From: Acidovorax sp.
GTDB lineage: Bacteria > Pseudomonadota > Gammaproteobacteria > Burkholderiales > Burkholderiaceae_C
Reading direction: 5' to 3'
DNA: 34,627 nucleotides
Assembly: GCA_018780365.1 (NCBI GenBank)
Contig: JADMJR010000220.1
Span: 1-34,627 of the forward strand
The notes under the pieces were generated by a model that saw nothing but the letters and a program-made list of their open reading frames with translations, ran no database searches and had not been told where the DNA came from. The position numbers and the translations under genes are program-made. Positions 14,886-22,230 of the stretch are shown one piece after another; position 1 is the stretch's first letter, and the number at the start of each line of letters is the position of its first letter.

Positions 14886-15028
14886 TCAACACGGCAAGGC
14901 CAGCCCGGCTGCTGGGCTTTGAACAGACCGCGCACACCACGGGGGAAGGGGCAGACGCCCCCCAAAGCAAATACGCCCACAACGCCCTGGGCCAGCGCGT
15001 GTTCAAGACCGAGCGCCGCTGACCTCGC
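14886..15028 (+). pseudogene. Decayed Rhs core fragment, copy D
   Basis: Matches the main gene at CGGCTGCTGGGCTTTG (compare 10498) and then jumps to GACGCCCCCCAAA through CGTGTTCAAGACCGAG (compare 10662-10720), a different internal deletion from copies B and C. It ends at 15021 with an in-frame TGA after the GAGCGCCGC that replaces the parental GAGCCGCTG. Clearly a relic. Confidence 0.75.
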
Positions 15029-15072
15029 CACAGGCAAGCCCGCCAACGGCTTGGAAGGTCTGGGCGCCCGCG

Positions 15073-15816
15073 CTAGTCTTTCACCAACGCCCACACCAGC
15101 GCCACCCCCGCCGCCACCAGGTCGCCCGTGAATAAGCTGTCGGCAGCATCGCTGCTGCTGGTAAATGCACGCTTTTGCCGTTCGCGTTCGGCGCGGCTGC
15201 GGTCGCGCTCCAGGGCCACCAGGGCGTCGCCGATGTCCACCGAGGGGGTGGCGTGGGTGGTGCGCTCGGTGCTGGCCTTGGCGTAGCCCTCCATGGCGCG
15301 CACCACGGCGTCGGGGTCGATGAGGGAGAACGCGGCGCGGCAGTAGGGGCAGGCGTGGTCCTTGCGGATGTCCACGGGGGCGCCACAGCTGGTGCAGTAG
15401 ATGGCGCCCACGCGTTTGGCCAGGTCGTCGATCTCGGGGCGCGTCATGTGGCGCACAAAGCCTTTTTCGACCATGAAGGACGAGAAGGTGCTGAAGCGGC
15501 CATGCAGGCGCCCGCAGCGGTAGATCATGTAGCGGCCGCTGCGCACCACGTCAAAACCTTTGGCCAGGCTGGTGTTGCAGCGCGGGCAGGCCATGCGTTC
15601 TGCCAGGGGCTGGTGCTGGTCGGTGCGGTGTTCGTGCAGCAGGCGGAACAGCTCGACCACCGACTGGGGCGCGAGCTTGAGGTTTTCGTGCCGGTCGAAC
15701 CACAGGCCCTGGCAGGCAAAACAGATGTCCAGCTCCAGTGAGTGCCCCTGGTTGCTGGTGAAACGGTGTACCTCCATGGGCTGGCGGCAGGAGGGGCAGG
15801 AAGGCAGAGGGTGCAT
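15073..15816 (-). CDS. Zinc-ribbon (TFIIB-type zf) protein, unknown function
   Basis: A 247-residue product with three zinc-ribbon-like Cys clusters: C7/C10 with C32/C35 (CPSC...CFACQGLWFDRHE, the zf-TFIIB signature), C77/C80 with C101, and C141/C144 with C156/C159 (CTSCGAPVDIRKDHACPYC). A hydrophobic stretch at the C-terminus (GDLVAAGVALVWALV) could anchor it in the membrane. Such proteins have no established reaction; structural metal binding is all that can be stated. The frame is open to 15873, but starting at ATG 15816 places the first CxxC at residue 7, as is usual. It is divergent from the NCS2 permease. Confidence 0.83.
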   Translation of the reverse strand: MHPLPSCPSCRQPMEVHRFTSNQGHSLELDICFACQGLWFDRHENLKLAPQSVVELFRLLHEHRTDQHQPLAERMACPRCNTSLAKGFDVVRSGRYMIYRCGRLHGRFSTFSSFMVEKGFVRHMTRPEIDDLAKRVGAIYCTSCGAPVDIRKDHACPYCRAAFSLIDPDAVVRAMEGYAKASTERTTHATPSVDIGDALVALERDRSRAERERQKRAFTSSSDAADSLFTGDLVAAGVALVWALVKD

Positions 15817-15966
15817 GGCGGCGGTGCCTGTAGGAGGCAGAGCGGGATTGGCCCAAATGCTAACCCGGCGCAAGGCGGGCGGGCGCCTGGCGAATGACGC
15901 GCAGGTTCACGGCAACGCCATGCCCATCCACTAGCATTCGCGCCTCAACAACAAGGAACCAACAAC

Positions 15967-17256
15967 ATGGGATTCATGAACTGGCGCGCAAAAAGCGCCG
16001 ATGTGCTGCAACAAGGCGGGGTGATTGCGCCCGACGAGCGGCTGCCCTGGCCGCAGACGGCGGTGATGGGCGTGCAGCACGTGATTGCGATGTTTGGCGC
16101 CACGGTGCTGGCGCCCATCCTGATGGGGTTTGACCCGAACGTGGCGATCTTGATGAGCGGCGTGGGCACGCTGATCTTCTTCCTCGTCACCGGCGGCAAG
16201 GTGCCCAGCTACCTGGGGTCGAGTTTTGCGTTCATCGGCGTGGTGATTGCGGCCACGGGGTATGCGGGCCAGGGGCCCAATGCCAACATTGCCGTGGCGC
16301 TGGGCGGCATCATCGCCTGCGGTTTGCTCTACACGCTGATTGGCGTGCTGGTGCAGGCGGTGGGCACGGGCTGGATCGAGCGCTTCATGCCGCCCGTGGT
16401 CACGGGCTCGGTGGTGGCGGTGATCGGCCTGAACCTGGCGGGCATCCCCATCAAGAACATGGCGGCCAGCAACTTCGACAGCTGGATGCAGGTGGTGACC
16501 TTTGTGAGCGTGGGCCTGGTGGCCGTACTCACGCGCGGCATGGTGCAGCGCCTGCTGATTCTGGTGGGCTTGATCGTGGCGAGCATCATCTACGCGGTGC
16601 TGACCAACGGCCTGGGGCTGGGCAAGCCCATGGACCTGTCCGCACTGGCCAACGCTGCATGGTTTGGTTTGCCCAACTTTGCTGCGCCGGTGTTCGAAGC
16701 CAATGCCATGCTGCTGATTGCGCCCGTGGCCATCATCCTGGTGGCCGAGAACCTGGGCCACATCAAGGCCGTGACGGCCATGACGGGCCAGGACCTGGAC
16801 CGCTACATGGGCCGCGCTTTCATTGGCGATGGTGTGGCCACCATGGTGAGCGGCGCTGCAGGCGGCACGGGCGTGACGACCTATGCCGAAAACATCGGTG
16901 TGATGGCGGCGACCAAGATCTATTCCACCGCCGTGTTCTTGCTGGCGGGTGTGTTTGCGCTGGTGCTGGGCTTTTCCCCCAAGTTCGGCGCGCTGATCCA
17001 GACCATTCCGCTGCCGGTGATGGGCGGCGTGTCCATCGTGGTGTTTGGCCTGATCGCGGTGGCGGGCGCCAAGATCTGGGTGGACAACAAGGTGGACTTT
17101 TCGCAGAACAAGAACCTCATCGTGGCGGCCATCACCCTCATCCTGGGCACGGGCGACTTCACGCTCAAGTTCGGCCAGTTTGCGCTGGGCGGCATTGGCA
17201 CGGCCACGTTTGGAGCGATCCTGCTGTACGCCTTGCTCAATCGCAAAGCCCGATGA
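15967..17256 (+). CDS. NCS2-family uracil/xanthine-type permease
   Basis: Proton-coupled nucleobase importer of the inner membrane, 429 residues with about 14 hydrophobic helices. Near the N-terminus it has AVMGVQHVIAMFGATVLAP, typical of UraA/RutG-type members. The two substrate-site glutamates of UraA appear to correspond to E261 (VAENLGH) and E308 (TTYAENIGVMAATK). The overall look is uracil/pyrimidine-specific rather than purine-specific, but substrate is not proven. AAGGAA precedes the start. A palindrome begins 8 nt after the stop and a strong terminator follows. Confidence 0.92.
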   Translation: MGFMNWRAKSADVLQQGGVIAPDERLPWPQTAVMGVQHVIAMFGATVLAPILMGFDPNVAILMSGVGTLIFFLVTGGKVPSYLGSSFAFIGVVIAATGYAGQGPNANIAVALGGIIACGLLYTLIGVLVQAVGTGWIERFMPPVVTGSVVAVIGLNLAGIPIKNMAASNFDSWMQVVTFVSVGLVAVLTRGMVQRLLILVGLIVASIIYAVLTNGLGLGKPMDLSALANAAWFGLPNFAAPVFEANAMLLIAPVAIILVAENLGHIKAVTAMTGQDLDRYMGRAFIGDGVATMVSGAAGGTGVTTYAENIGVMAATKIYSTAVFLLAGVFALVLGFSPKFGALIQTIPLPVMGGVSIVVFGLIAVAGAKIWVDNKVDFSQNKNLIVAAITLILGTGDFTLKFGQFALGGIGTATFGAILLYALLNRKAR

Positions 17257-17263
17257 AGTTTGT

Positions 17264-17277
17264 AAGGGTTAACCCTT
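17264..17277. promoter_or_regulatory. Perfect palindrome AAGGGTTAACCCTT, probable operator
   Basis: A 14-nt perfect inverted repeat in the leader region of the CoA-transferase gene. Its 12-nt core, AGGGTTAACCCT, recurs at 18982 upstream of the next gene, and I saw it nowhere else in the window. Two sites ahead of adjacent genes suggest one regulator. Confidence 0.55.
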
Positions 17278-17317
17278 AATTTGTAAGCAACAAACGCTAG
17301 CATCCTGGCTTTGTTCC

Positions 17318-17356
17318 GGGCCGTTCGCCTGCGAGGCGCACGGCCCTTTTCTTTTT
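17318..17356 (+). terminator. Strong intrinsic terminator / attenuator ahead of the CoA-transferase
   Basis: GGGCCGT pairs with ACGGCCC, with a second stem CGCCT-GCG-AGGCG inside it separated by single mismatched bases, followed by TTTTCTTTTT. It can end the NCS2 transcript. Because it lies only 14 nt before the next start codon and after a putative operator, it could also attenuate the CoA-transferase. Confidence 0.75.
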
Positions 17357-17370
17357 GCGGAGCCTGTTCC

Positions 17371-18921
17371 ATGTCCCTGGCCGATCGGGTGCTGTACCCC
17401 GACTTTCTCTCCCGCACGATGTCTGCCGACGAGGCGGCCGCGTTGATCCCTGCCGGTGCCCATGTGGGCATGAGCGGCTTTACCGGCGCGGGCTACCCCA
17501 AGGCCGTGCCCGGCGCGCTGGCGCGCCGCATCGAGAGCCTGAACGCGCAAGGCCATGGCTTCAAGATCGGCCTGTGGACGGGCGCCAGCACCGCACCCGA
17601 GCTGGACGGCGCGCTGGCCCAGGTGGACGGCATCGAGATGCGCCTGCCCTACCAGTCCGACCCCACGGTGCGCCGCCAGATCAATGCGGGGCACATGCAG
17701 TATGTGGACATCCACCTGTCGCACGTGGCGCAGTTTGTGTGGTTTGGCTTTCTGGGCAAGCTCGATGTGGCGGTGGTCGAGGTGGCGGGCGTGTTGCCCG
17801 ACGGGCGGCTGATCCCGTCATCGTCGGTGGGCAACAACAAGACCTGGCTGGACCAGGCCGACAAGGTGATCCTGGAAGTGAATGCCTGGCACAACCCGCA
17901 GCTGGAGGGCATGCACGACATCTACTACGGCACCGACGTGCCGCCACACCGCAAGCCCATCCCTATGACGCGGCCCGACGAGCGCATCGGCGAGCCCTAC
18001 CTGCGCTGCGACCCGTCCAAAGTGATTGCCGTGGTGGTGACGAACCAGCCCGACCGCAACAGCGTCTACGCCGCACCCGACGACACCTCGAACCGCATTG
18101 CGGGCCACATCATCGAATTTTTGCAGCACGAGGTGAAGAAGGGCCGCCTGCCCCAGGACCTGCTGCCGCTGCAGTCGGGCGTGGGCAACATCGCCAACGC
18201 GGTGCTGGCGGGGCTGAACCACGGGCCGTTCGAGAACCTCACGGCCTACACCGAGGTGCTGCAGGACGGCATGCTGGACATGCTGCGCTCGGGCAAACTC
18301 GCCAGCGCCTCGGCCACGGCGCTGTCGCTGAGCCCCGCCGCCATGCAGGACTTCAACGAGCGCATCGACTACTACAAGCAGCGCATCGTGCTGCGCCCGC
18401 AGGAGATCAGCAACCACCCCGAGCTGATCCGGCGCATGGGCCTGATCGCGATGAACGGCATGATCGAGGCCGACATCTACGGCAACGTGAACAGCACGCA
18501 CATCATGGGCTCGGCCATCATGAACGGCATCGGCGGCTCGGGCGACTTTGCGCGCAATGCCTACCTGTCGATCTTCATGACACCATCGCTGGCCAAGAAC
18601 GGCAGCATCTCGTGCATCGTGCCCATGGCCTCGCATGTGGACCACACCGAGCACGATGTGCAGATCCTCGTGACCGAGCAGGGTTTGGCCGACCTGCGTG
18701 GGCACTCGCCCTCGCAACGGGCGCAGATCATCATCGACCGCTGCGCGCACCCGGACTTCCGCCCTGCGCTGCACGACTACGTGGCCCGCGCCAAGCGGGG
18801 CGCCGTGGGCCAGCACACACCGCACCTGCTGAACGAAGCGTTGTCGTGGCACCAGCGGTATGTGGAGACGGGCAGCATGCGCGCGCCAGCGGCCCCCGCC
18901 AACCCCGCCAGCCCGGCATAA
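17371..18921 (+). CDS. Acetyl-CoA hydrolase / succinyl-CoA:acetate CoA-transferase family protein
   Basis: Cytoplasmic class I CoA-transferase that moves CoA between acyl groups, most likely succinyl-CoA and acetate (or propionate), helping to clear acetate or link it to the TCA cycle. The 516-residue length fits the family. E295 in ENLTAYTEVLQDG aligns with the catalytic glutamate of AarC-type enzymes. QSGVGNIANAV (268-278) and the glycine loop MNGIGGSGDFARN are the expected CoA-binding and oxyanion elements. The frame extends upstream to 17311, but that part is encoded by the terminator hairpin, so ATG 17371 is preferred. The C-terminus ends in a Pro/Ala tail. Transferase and hydrolase activities cannot be told apart by sequence. 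Confidence 0.92.
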   Translation: MSLADRVLYPDFLSRTMSADEAAALIPAGAHVGMSGFTGAGYPKAVPGALARRIESLNAQGHGFKIGLWTGASTAPELDGALAQVDGIEMRLPYQSDPTVRRQINAGHMQYVDIHLSHVAQFVWFGFLGKLDVAVVEVAGVLPDGRLIPSSSVGNNKTWLDQADKVILEVNAWHNPQLEGMHDIYYGTDVPPHRKPIPMTRPDERIGEPYLRCDPSKVIAVVVTNQPDRNSVYAAPDDTSNRIAGHIIEFLQHEVKKGRLPQDLLPLQSGVGNIANAVLAGLNHGPFENLTAYTEVLQDGMLDMLRSGKLASASATALSLSPAAMQDFNERIDYYKQRIVLRPQEISNHPELIRRMGLIAMNGMIEADIYGNVNSTHIMGSAIMNGIGGSGDFARNAYLSIFMTPSLAKNGSISCIVPMASHVDHTEHDVQILVTEQGLADLRGHSPSQRAQIIIDRCAHPDFRPALHDYVARAKRGAVGQHTPHLLNEALSWHQRYVETGSMRAPAAPANPASPA

Positions 18922-18946
18922 AGGTCTCCCCCCAGCCCACAGGCCT

Positions 18947-18980
18947 TTGACAGCCAAATGGCAGCTTGGGCAGATAAAAT
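18947..18980 (+). promoter_or_regulatory. Promoter candidate upstream of the first binding protein
   Basis: TTGACA (18947-18952) and TAAAAT (18975-18980) lie in the gap after the CoA-transferase. Their spacing of 22 nt is too long for a strong unaided sigma-70 promoter. The AGGGTTAACCCT palindrome begins 2 nt after the -10, where a repressor would overlap the start of transcription. Confidence 0.4.
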
Positions 18981-18981
18981 C

Positions 18982-18993
18982 AGGGTTAACCCT
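18982..18993. promoter_or_regulatory. Palindrome AGGGTTAACCCT, second operator copy
   Basis: Perfect 12-nt inverted repeat identical to the core of 17264-17277. It is followed at once by a second small inverted repeat, AGGTC-CAGA-GACCT (18994-19007). Confidence 0.55.
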
Positions 18994-19021
18994 AGGTCCA
19001 GAGACCTCCCCTGTTCAACAT

Positions 19022-19055
19022 CCACCAGCCCCTGCCCGGGGCTGGTGGCTTTTTT
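19022..19055 (+). terminator. Strong intrinsic terminator / attenuator ahead of the first binding protein
   Basis: CCACCAGCCCC and GGGGCTGGTGG form a perfect 11-bp stem with a TGCCC loop, followed by CTTTTTT. It is only 17 nt before the ATG at 19073 and leaves little room for a ribosome site, so expression from upstream promoters must pass it. Confidence 0.8.
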
Positions 19056-19072
19056 GTCTGCCCATTTTCACC

Positions 19073-20224
19073 ATGCAACGCCGTCAATTCACCCAATCCC
19101 TCGTGGCCGCCAGCACCGGCCTGCTGCTTGCCACCTCGTCGCGCGCCGTGGGCGTGCAAGACCCCATGGACGCCAAGAGCGTGACCATTGGCTGCTCGCT
19201 GGGCACCAGTGGCGCACTGGCCAGCCTGGGCAAAGAGCTCAAGCAGGGGCTGGATGCGGGCATTGCACAGGCCAATACCAAGGGCATCCATGGCCGCGAG
19301 ATCAAGCTGCTGGCCATGGACGATGGCTACGACGCTGCGCGCTCGGAAGACAACGCACGCAAGCTGATCGCCGACAGCAATGTGGTGGCCCTGCTGTCGT
19401 GCATGGGCACGGCCAACAACCAGCGCATCCTGCCGCTGGTGGACGAAGCGCAGATTCCCTACGTGGCCCCGCAAAGCGGCGCCACCTCGCTGCGCAAGGC
19501 CGAATACCGCTCGGTGTTCCACGTGCGTGCCAGCTACACCGACGAGGCCCAGCGCCTGGCGCAGAAGCTGGTGTCCATGGGCATCACCGAGCTGGCCGTG
19601 GTGTACCAGGACACGGCCTTTGGCCGCGAGTTTCTGGCCGATGTGAGCAAGGCCCTGGCCGCCGCCAAGCAGCCCGCGCCCAAGGCCTTCAAGCTCGATG
19701 CACAAGGCGCGCAGGTGGCCGACGTGGTGGGCAAGGCCGTGGCCGCCAAGCCCAATGCGGTGCTGCTGGGCACGGCAGGCGACATCACCGCCACGCTGGT
19801 CAATGAGTTCAAGAAGGTCTCGCCCAGCACGCCGCTGGCCGCCACCAGCGTGGCGCTGTCGGGCGACAACCTGCGCCAGCTGGGCGGCAAGGCCTCGGGC
19901 ATTGCACTGTCGATGGTGCTGCCTGACGCGGCCCGCACCAGCTTTGCCGTGGTGCGCGACTACCAGAAGGCCATGCGCGCACTGGGCTACCAGGAGTTCT
20001 CGGCCCGCAGCTTTGAAGGCTATGTGAACGCCCGCGTGCTGGCCGAAGGCCTGGAGCGCGCCGGCCGCGACCTGACCCGCGCCAAGCTGCGCAACGCCCT
20101 CGCAGGCATCCGCAGCAATGACCTGGGCGGCCTGTCCATCGACTACGCAGGCGGCGCGCCCTATGTGGGATCGCGTTTTCTGGACCTGGGCGTGATGGGC
20201 GCCAACGGCCGCTTTATCGGCTGA
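19073..20224 (+). CDS. ABC-type branched-chain amino-acid-like substrate-binding protein (type I fold)
   Basis: Periplasmic binding protein of the Leu/Ile/Val (Peripla_BP_6) class, 383 residues. The N-terminus MQRRQF followed by a hydrophobic stretch to SSRA near residue 25 is a signal peptide with a twin-arginine-like RRxF motif. The mature part starts VTIGCSLGTSGALASLGKEL and carries GLDAGIAQANTKGIHGREI, MDDGYDAARSEDNARKLI and the hinge-region VFHVRASYTDE typical of the class. No permease or ATPase is adjacent, so it is an orphan receptor that may serve a remote transporter. It is clearly paralogous to the convergent gene at 20285-21439. Ligand unknown. Confidence 0.9.
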   Translation: MQRRQFTQSLVAASTGLLLATSSRAVGVQDPMDAKSVTIGCSLGTSGALASLGKELKQGLDAGIAQANTKGIHGREIKLLAMDDGYDAARSEDNARKLIADSNVVALLSCMGTANNQRILPLVDEAQIPYVAPQSGATSLRKAEYRSVFHVRASYTDEAQRLAQKLVSMGITELAVVYQDTAFGREFLADVSKALAAAKQPAPKAFKLDAQGAQVADVVGKAVAAKPNAVLLGTAGDITATLVNEFKKVSPSTPLAATSVALSGDNLRQLGGKASGIALSMVLPDAARTSFAVVRDYQKAMRALGYQEFSARSFEGYVNARVLAEGLERAGRDLTRAKLRNALAGIRSNDLGGLSIDYAGGAPYVGSRFLDLGVMGANGRFIG

Positions 20225-20250
20225 TCGGCTGACCACGGGCCACGCCGCAC

Positions 20251-20270
20251 CACGCCCGGCACCGGGCGTG
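20251..20270. terminator. Hairpin between convergent binding-protein genes
   Basis: CACGCCCGG and CCGGGCGTG form a near-perfect stem in the 60-nt gap between the stops of the two convergent genes. It lacks a T tract on either strand, so it would be a weak or Rho-assisted bidirectional end point. Confidence 0.45.
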
Positions 20271-20284
20271 ACCGGGCTGCGGCA

Positions 20285-21439
20285 TCAGCCCAGGAAGCGG
20301 CCCGCGCCGTTGAGCACCCCGAGGTCGATGAAACGCGAGCCCACAAAAGGCGACTGGCCGCTGTAATCGACCACAAAACCGCCCATGTCCCAGTTGCGGA
20401 TACCGGCCAGCGCATTGCGCAGCTTGGTGCGGCTGGGGTCCGAGCCCGCGCGCTCCAGGCCTTCGGCCAGCACACGCATGTTGACGTAGGCCTCCAGGCT
20501 GCCCAGCGTGAAGTCCTGCTGGCCCTTGGCCCGCATGGCGGCCTGGTAGTCGCGCACCAGCTGGGTCTTGGCACGGTTGGGGTCGGGCATGACCATGGTC
20601 ACGGCAATGCCGCTGCCCGCATCGCCCAGCTGCTTGAGGCCGTCGCTGGTCAGCGTCACGCTCACCCCGGCCATCAGCACGCCCGGCACGGTTTTCTTGA
20701 CGCCGCGCACCAGCTCCACCGAGGCCGCGCCCGCCGTGGCCAGCAGCACGGCGGCGGGGCGGGCCTCGGCCACCTTGGCCAGCACGTCGGCCAGGTTCTT
20801 GCCGTCGGTGGCGAGTGCGGCCTGGACGGTGGGTTGGATGTTCTGCTCGGCCAGCGCGCGCGTGGCGTCTTCCAGCATCTCGCGGCCATAGCCGTTGTCC
20901 AGGTACACCACACCAATGCCCTTGAGCCCCATGCCCGCCAGGCGCTGCACCAGGCGGCGCACTTCGTCGGTGTAGCTGGCGCGCACATGGAACACGTTGC
21001 GCCCGCCCTTGCGCAGCGACGACGCGCCCGTGAGCGGCGCCACATAAGGGATGCCGGCCTCTTCGATCAGCGGCAGGATGGCCGTGTTGTTGGGCGTGCC
21101 CACACAGGACAGCAGCGCAAAGGCGCTGCCCTGGCCAATCATCTGCTTGACGTTGTCGGTGGTGCGCTGGGGCACATAGCCGTCGTCCACCATGTTGAAC
21201 TGCAGCGTGCGGCCATGCACGCCGCCCCGGCCGTTGATGTGTGAGAGCGCCGCTTCGGCACCCTGCTTGATGTCCTGCCCAAAACCCGCCAGCGGGCCGC
21301 TGAGTGCGGCCGAGCAGCCGATGGCGAGCGTCTTGCCGGTGATGCCGCCCTCTTGCGCCCAGGCATTGCGCATGAACACGGGGGCGGCCATCACGGCGGT
21401 GGCACGGGAGGCAAGGGTGACAAACTGGCGACGCTGCAT
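20285..21439 (-). CDS. Second ABC-type branched-chain amino-acid-like binding protein, paralog of 19073-20224
   Basis: A 384-residue periplasmic receptor with an MQRRQF signal start (RRxF twin-arginine-like) and a probable cleavage after AWA near residue 28. The mature start is LAIGCSAALSGPLAGFGQDI. Blocks shared with its neighbour include VFHVRASYTDE, RVLAEGLERAG, KLRNALAGIR and the C-terminal VGSRFIDLGV, so a duplication with inversion is likely. Start 21439 is preferred because GGAG lies upstream and the signal peptide then begins as in the paralog; the frame itself is open to 21514. No transporter membrane genes are adjacent. Confidence 0.9.
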   Translation of the reverse strand: MQRRQFVTLASRATAVMAAPVFMRNAWAQEGGITGKTLAIGCSAALSGPLAGFGQDIKQGAEAALSHINGRGGVHGRTLQFNMVDDGYVPQRTTDNVKQMIGQGSAFALLSCVGTPNNTAILPLIEEAGIPYVAPLTGASSLRKGGRNVFHVRASYTDEVRRLVQRLAGMGLKGIGVVYLDNGYGREMLEDATRALAEQNIQPTVQAALATDGKNLADVLAKVAEARPAAVLLATAGAASVELVRGVKKTVPGVLMAGVSVTLTSDGLKQLGDAGSGIAVTMVMPDPNRAKTQLVRDYQAAMRAKGQQDFTLGSLEAYVNMRVLAEGLERAGSDPSRTKLRNALAGIRNWDMGGFVVDYSGQSPFVGSRFIDLGVLNGAGRFLG

Positions 21440-21607
21440 GGGGAACCGACTCCGGGAAAAAAGCACAATGCACAACCCGGGCACGCAGGATGAATCTGCA
21501 TGCTGACCCGGCAAGCCGCCGACTCCCGGGGGAACCCGGCATTCTATGTAGCAACCTGGCGGCGCAGTAGTGTGCTGCCTCTACCCCGCCCCCTTTTCGA
21601 GACCGCC

Positions 21608-22030
21608 ATGCCCATCTGGAAAAAGCCCATCGATCTGGCCCTGCTGAAGGCCGCCAACCGCAACACCGCCGTAGAGCACCTGGGCATCGAATTTGTCGAG
21701 GTGGGTGACGACTTTCTGCGCGCCCGGGTGCCGGTGGACCACCGCACCATCCAGCCTTTTGGCCTGCTGCACGGCGGCGTCAGTGTGGTGCTGGCCGAGT
21801 CCATGGGCTCCACAGGCGCCTACTACGCCCTGCCCGAGGGCTACCGCGCCGTGGGCCTGGACATCAACGCCAACCACCTGCGCTCTGCCACCAGCGGCTG
21901 GGTGACCGGCACGGCCAAGCCTGTGCACATCGGCCGCACCACGCATGTGTGGCACATCGATCTGCACAACGAAGCGGGCGAGCTGACCTGTGTGTCGCGG
22001 CTGACGATGGCGATCCTCGCACCGAGGTAG
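21608..22030 (+). CDS. PaaI/EntH-type hotdog thioesterase
   Basis: A 140-residue single hotdog domain expected to hydrolyse aromatic or medium acyl-CoA thioesters as a cytoplasmic tetramer. The signature HGGVSVVLAESMGSTGAYYA contains the glycine-rich turn, and the Glu of LAES is the catalytic base in YdiI/EntH-like enzymes. RTIQPFGLLHGG before it is typical of that subgroup. The frame is open to 21500, but ATG 21608 begins at the normal N-terminus. It is divergent from the second binding protein. A post-stop repeat begins 6 nt after its stop codon. Substrate unknown. Confidence 0.88.
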   Translation: MPIWKKPIDLALLKAANRNTAVEHLGIEFVEVGDDFLRARVPVDHRTIQPFGLLHGGVSVVLAESMGSTGAYYALPEGYRAVGLDINANHLRSATSGWVTGTAKPVHIGRTTHVWHIDLHNEAGELTCVSRLTMAILAPR

Positions 22031-22035
22031 AGGAC

Positions 22036-22160
22036 TTCCCCCTGAGCGGCTGCGCCGCTTCCCCCTTCTCTCGAATCGCTGGCGCGATTCGAGAGAAGGG
22101 GGACGATGCCCTCGCTGCGGGGCGGCCCTTGCTCGGCATCCCTGGTCTGGGGCGCGCCGA
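22036..22160 (+). repeat. Post-stop repeat, variant with large hairpin
   Basis: Begins CCCCCTGAGCGGCTGCGCCGC a few bases after the thioesterase stop, continues with the hairpin 22061-22102 and then CCTCGCTGCGGGGCGGCCC. The opening CCCCTGAG plus a small GC hairpin plus CCCCC and GGGGG arms is the same plan as the elements at 5806-5895 and 31481-31573, with different inner sequence. Confidence 0.6.
22061..22102. terminator. Perfect 19-bp hairpin after the thioesterase gene
   Basis: The arms 22061-22079 (beginning CCCCCTTCTCTCG) and 22084-22102 (ending GAGAGAAGGGGG) are exact inverted complements with a TGGC loop. There is no T tract. Such a stem would block RNA polymerase or exonucleases between two convergent genes. 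Confidence 0.7.
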
Positions 22161-22230
22161 TTTCAAACGGTTGCTGGAAATTCGAGTGGAATTGGCCGTT
22201 ACCGCGCGACCAACATGCATTGATAGCTAT

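Noticed and set aside
7023-15028. Possible insertion sequence or integrase driving the Rhs array
   Set aside because: No transposase or integrase frame, terminal inverted repeats or target duplications could be found in the island.
16659-17279. Plus-strand frame overlapping the NCS2 permease
   Set aside because: Shifted reading of the permease gene; the true frame has the full NCS2 motif set.
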